From an uncultured Clostridia bacterium (GTDB lineage Bacteria; Bacillota; Clostridia; Christensenellales; CAG-917): DNA of 6,282 nt. The stretch lies in NCBI GenBank assembly GCA_937881285.1, contig CALGEU010000293.1, positions 1 to 6,282 of the forward strand, given 5' to 3'. Below are positions 6,091 to 6,282 of this stretch, piece by piece (positions within the stretch are counted from its first letter, which is position 1; each line of letters starts with the position of its first letter). A model generated the notes under the pieces. It was not told the DNA's origin. It worked only from the letters and a program-made list of their open reading frames with translations, and ran no database searches. Position numbers and translations under genes: made by a program.

Positions 6091-6282
6091 CGGACGAAAG
6101 AGAATTGAGACAGGTGCTTGCTGGCGCGCTGGTTGAAAGAGCAAGAAAGGACGACAGAATCGTGGTGCTTGACGCGGACCTTATGAGTTGCCACGCAACG
6201 AAAGTGTTCAAGCAGGAGTTTCCCGACAGATTTATAAACGTCGGCATTGCCGAACAAAATATGATGGGCATAGCGGCAGGCA
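6087..6282 (+). CDS. transketolase, C-terminal (pyrimidine-binding) subunit, partial
   Basis: The ATG overlaps the stop of the N-terminal subunit as ATGA, and GGAAGG (6073-6078) lies eight bases upstream, so translation is probably coupled and the two chains made in equal amounts. Only the first 65 residues are inside the window; the gene runs off the end. Visible are the first strand with VVLDADLMSC (26-35) and VGIAEQNMMGIAAG (52-65). Glu56 of this motif corresponds to the conserved glutamate that activates the aminopyrimidine ring of thiamine diphosphate. The full subunit is usually about 300-320 residues and ends with the transketolase C-terminal domain. With the preceding gene it forms the complete active site at the subunit interface. 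Confidence 0.93.
   Translation, partial: MTDERELRQVLAGALVERARKDDRIVVLDADLMSCHATKVFKQEFPDRFINVGIAEQNMMGIAAG

Noticed and set aside
1..6282. Mobile element, CRISPR or defence system.
   Set aside because: No transposase, integrase, direct repeat array, or defence-related motif was found; composition looks uniform across the window.

Overview
The window looks like an ordinary chromosomal segment of a Bacillota (Clostridia-like) bacterium. This rests on Firmicutes-type housekeeping genes, a transketolase split into two adjacent genes, consensus sigma-A promoters with extended -10 elements, purine-rich Shine-Dalgarno sites and intrinsic terminators. The genus cannot be fixed from sequence alone. 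I see no phage, IS, CRISPR, tRNA or rRNA features.

Layout. At 11-370 on the minus strand is a small membrane protein with a cysteine-rich acidic tail, of unknown function. It diverges from fhs (522-2192, formate--tetrahydrofolate ligase) across 151 bp that holds two back-to-back promoters of very good quality. Fifteen bases after fhs follows malQ (2208-3692, GH77 4-alpha-glucanotransferase), so fhs and malQ probably form one transcript, ended by a strong terminator at 3725-3764. dapB (3800-4531, lysine/diaminopimelate biosynthesis) is next, then a small predicted lipoprotein or secreted protein (4596-5084) with its own terminator at 5097-5127. A 184 bp intergenic region contains an inverted repeat and a strong promoter (5210-5238). 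It drives the transketolase N-terminal subunit (5269-6090) and, through an ATGA overlap, the C-terminal subunit (6087 to the window end, truncated).

How the genes relate. The recognised genes are core metabolism: one-carbon activation on folate, maltodextrin/glycogen glucan rearrangement, diaminopimelate synthesis for lysine and peptidoglycan, and the non-oxidative pentose phosphate pathway. They do not form one obvious pathway. I found no convincing undescribed system. The points most worth a second look are the mirror-symmetric divergent promoter region, a 15-base repeat shared by two intergenic regions, the inverted repeats around the transketolase promoter, and the two uncharacterised small envelope proteins.
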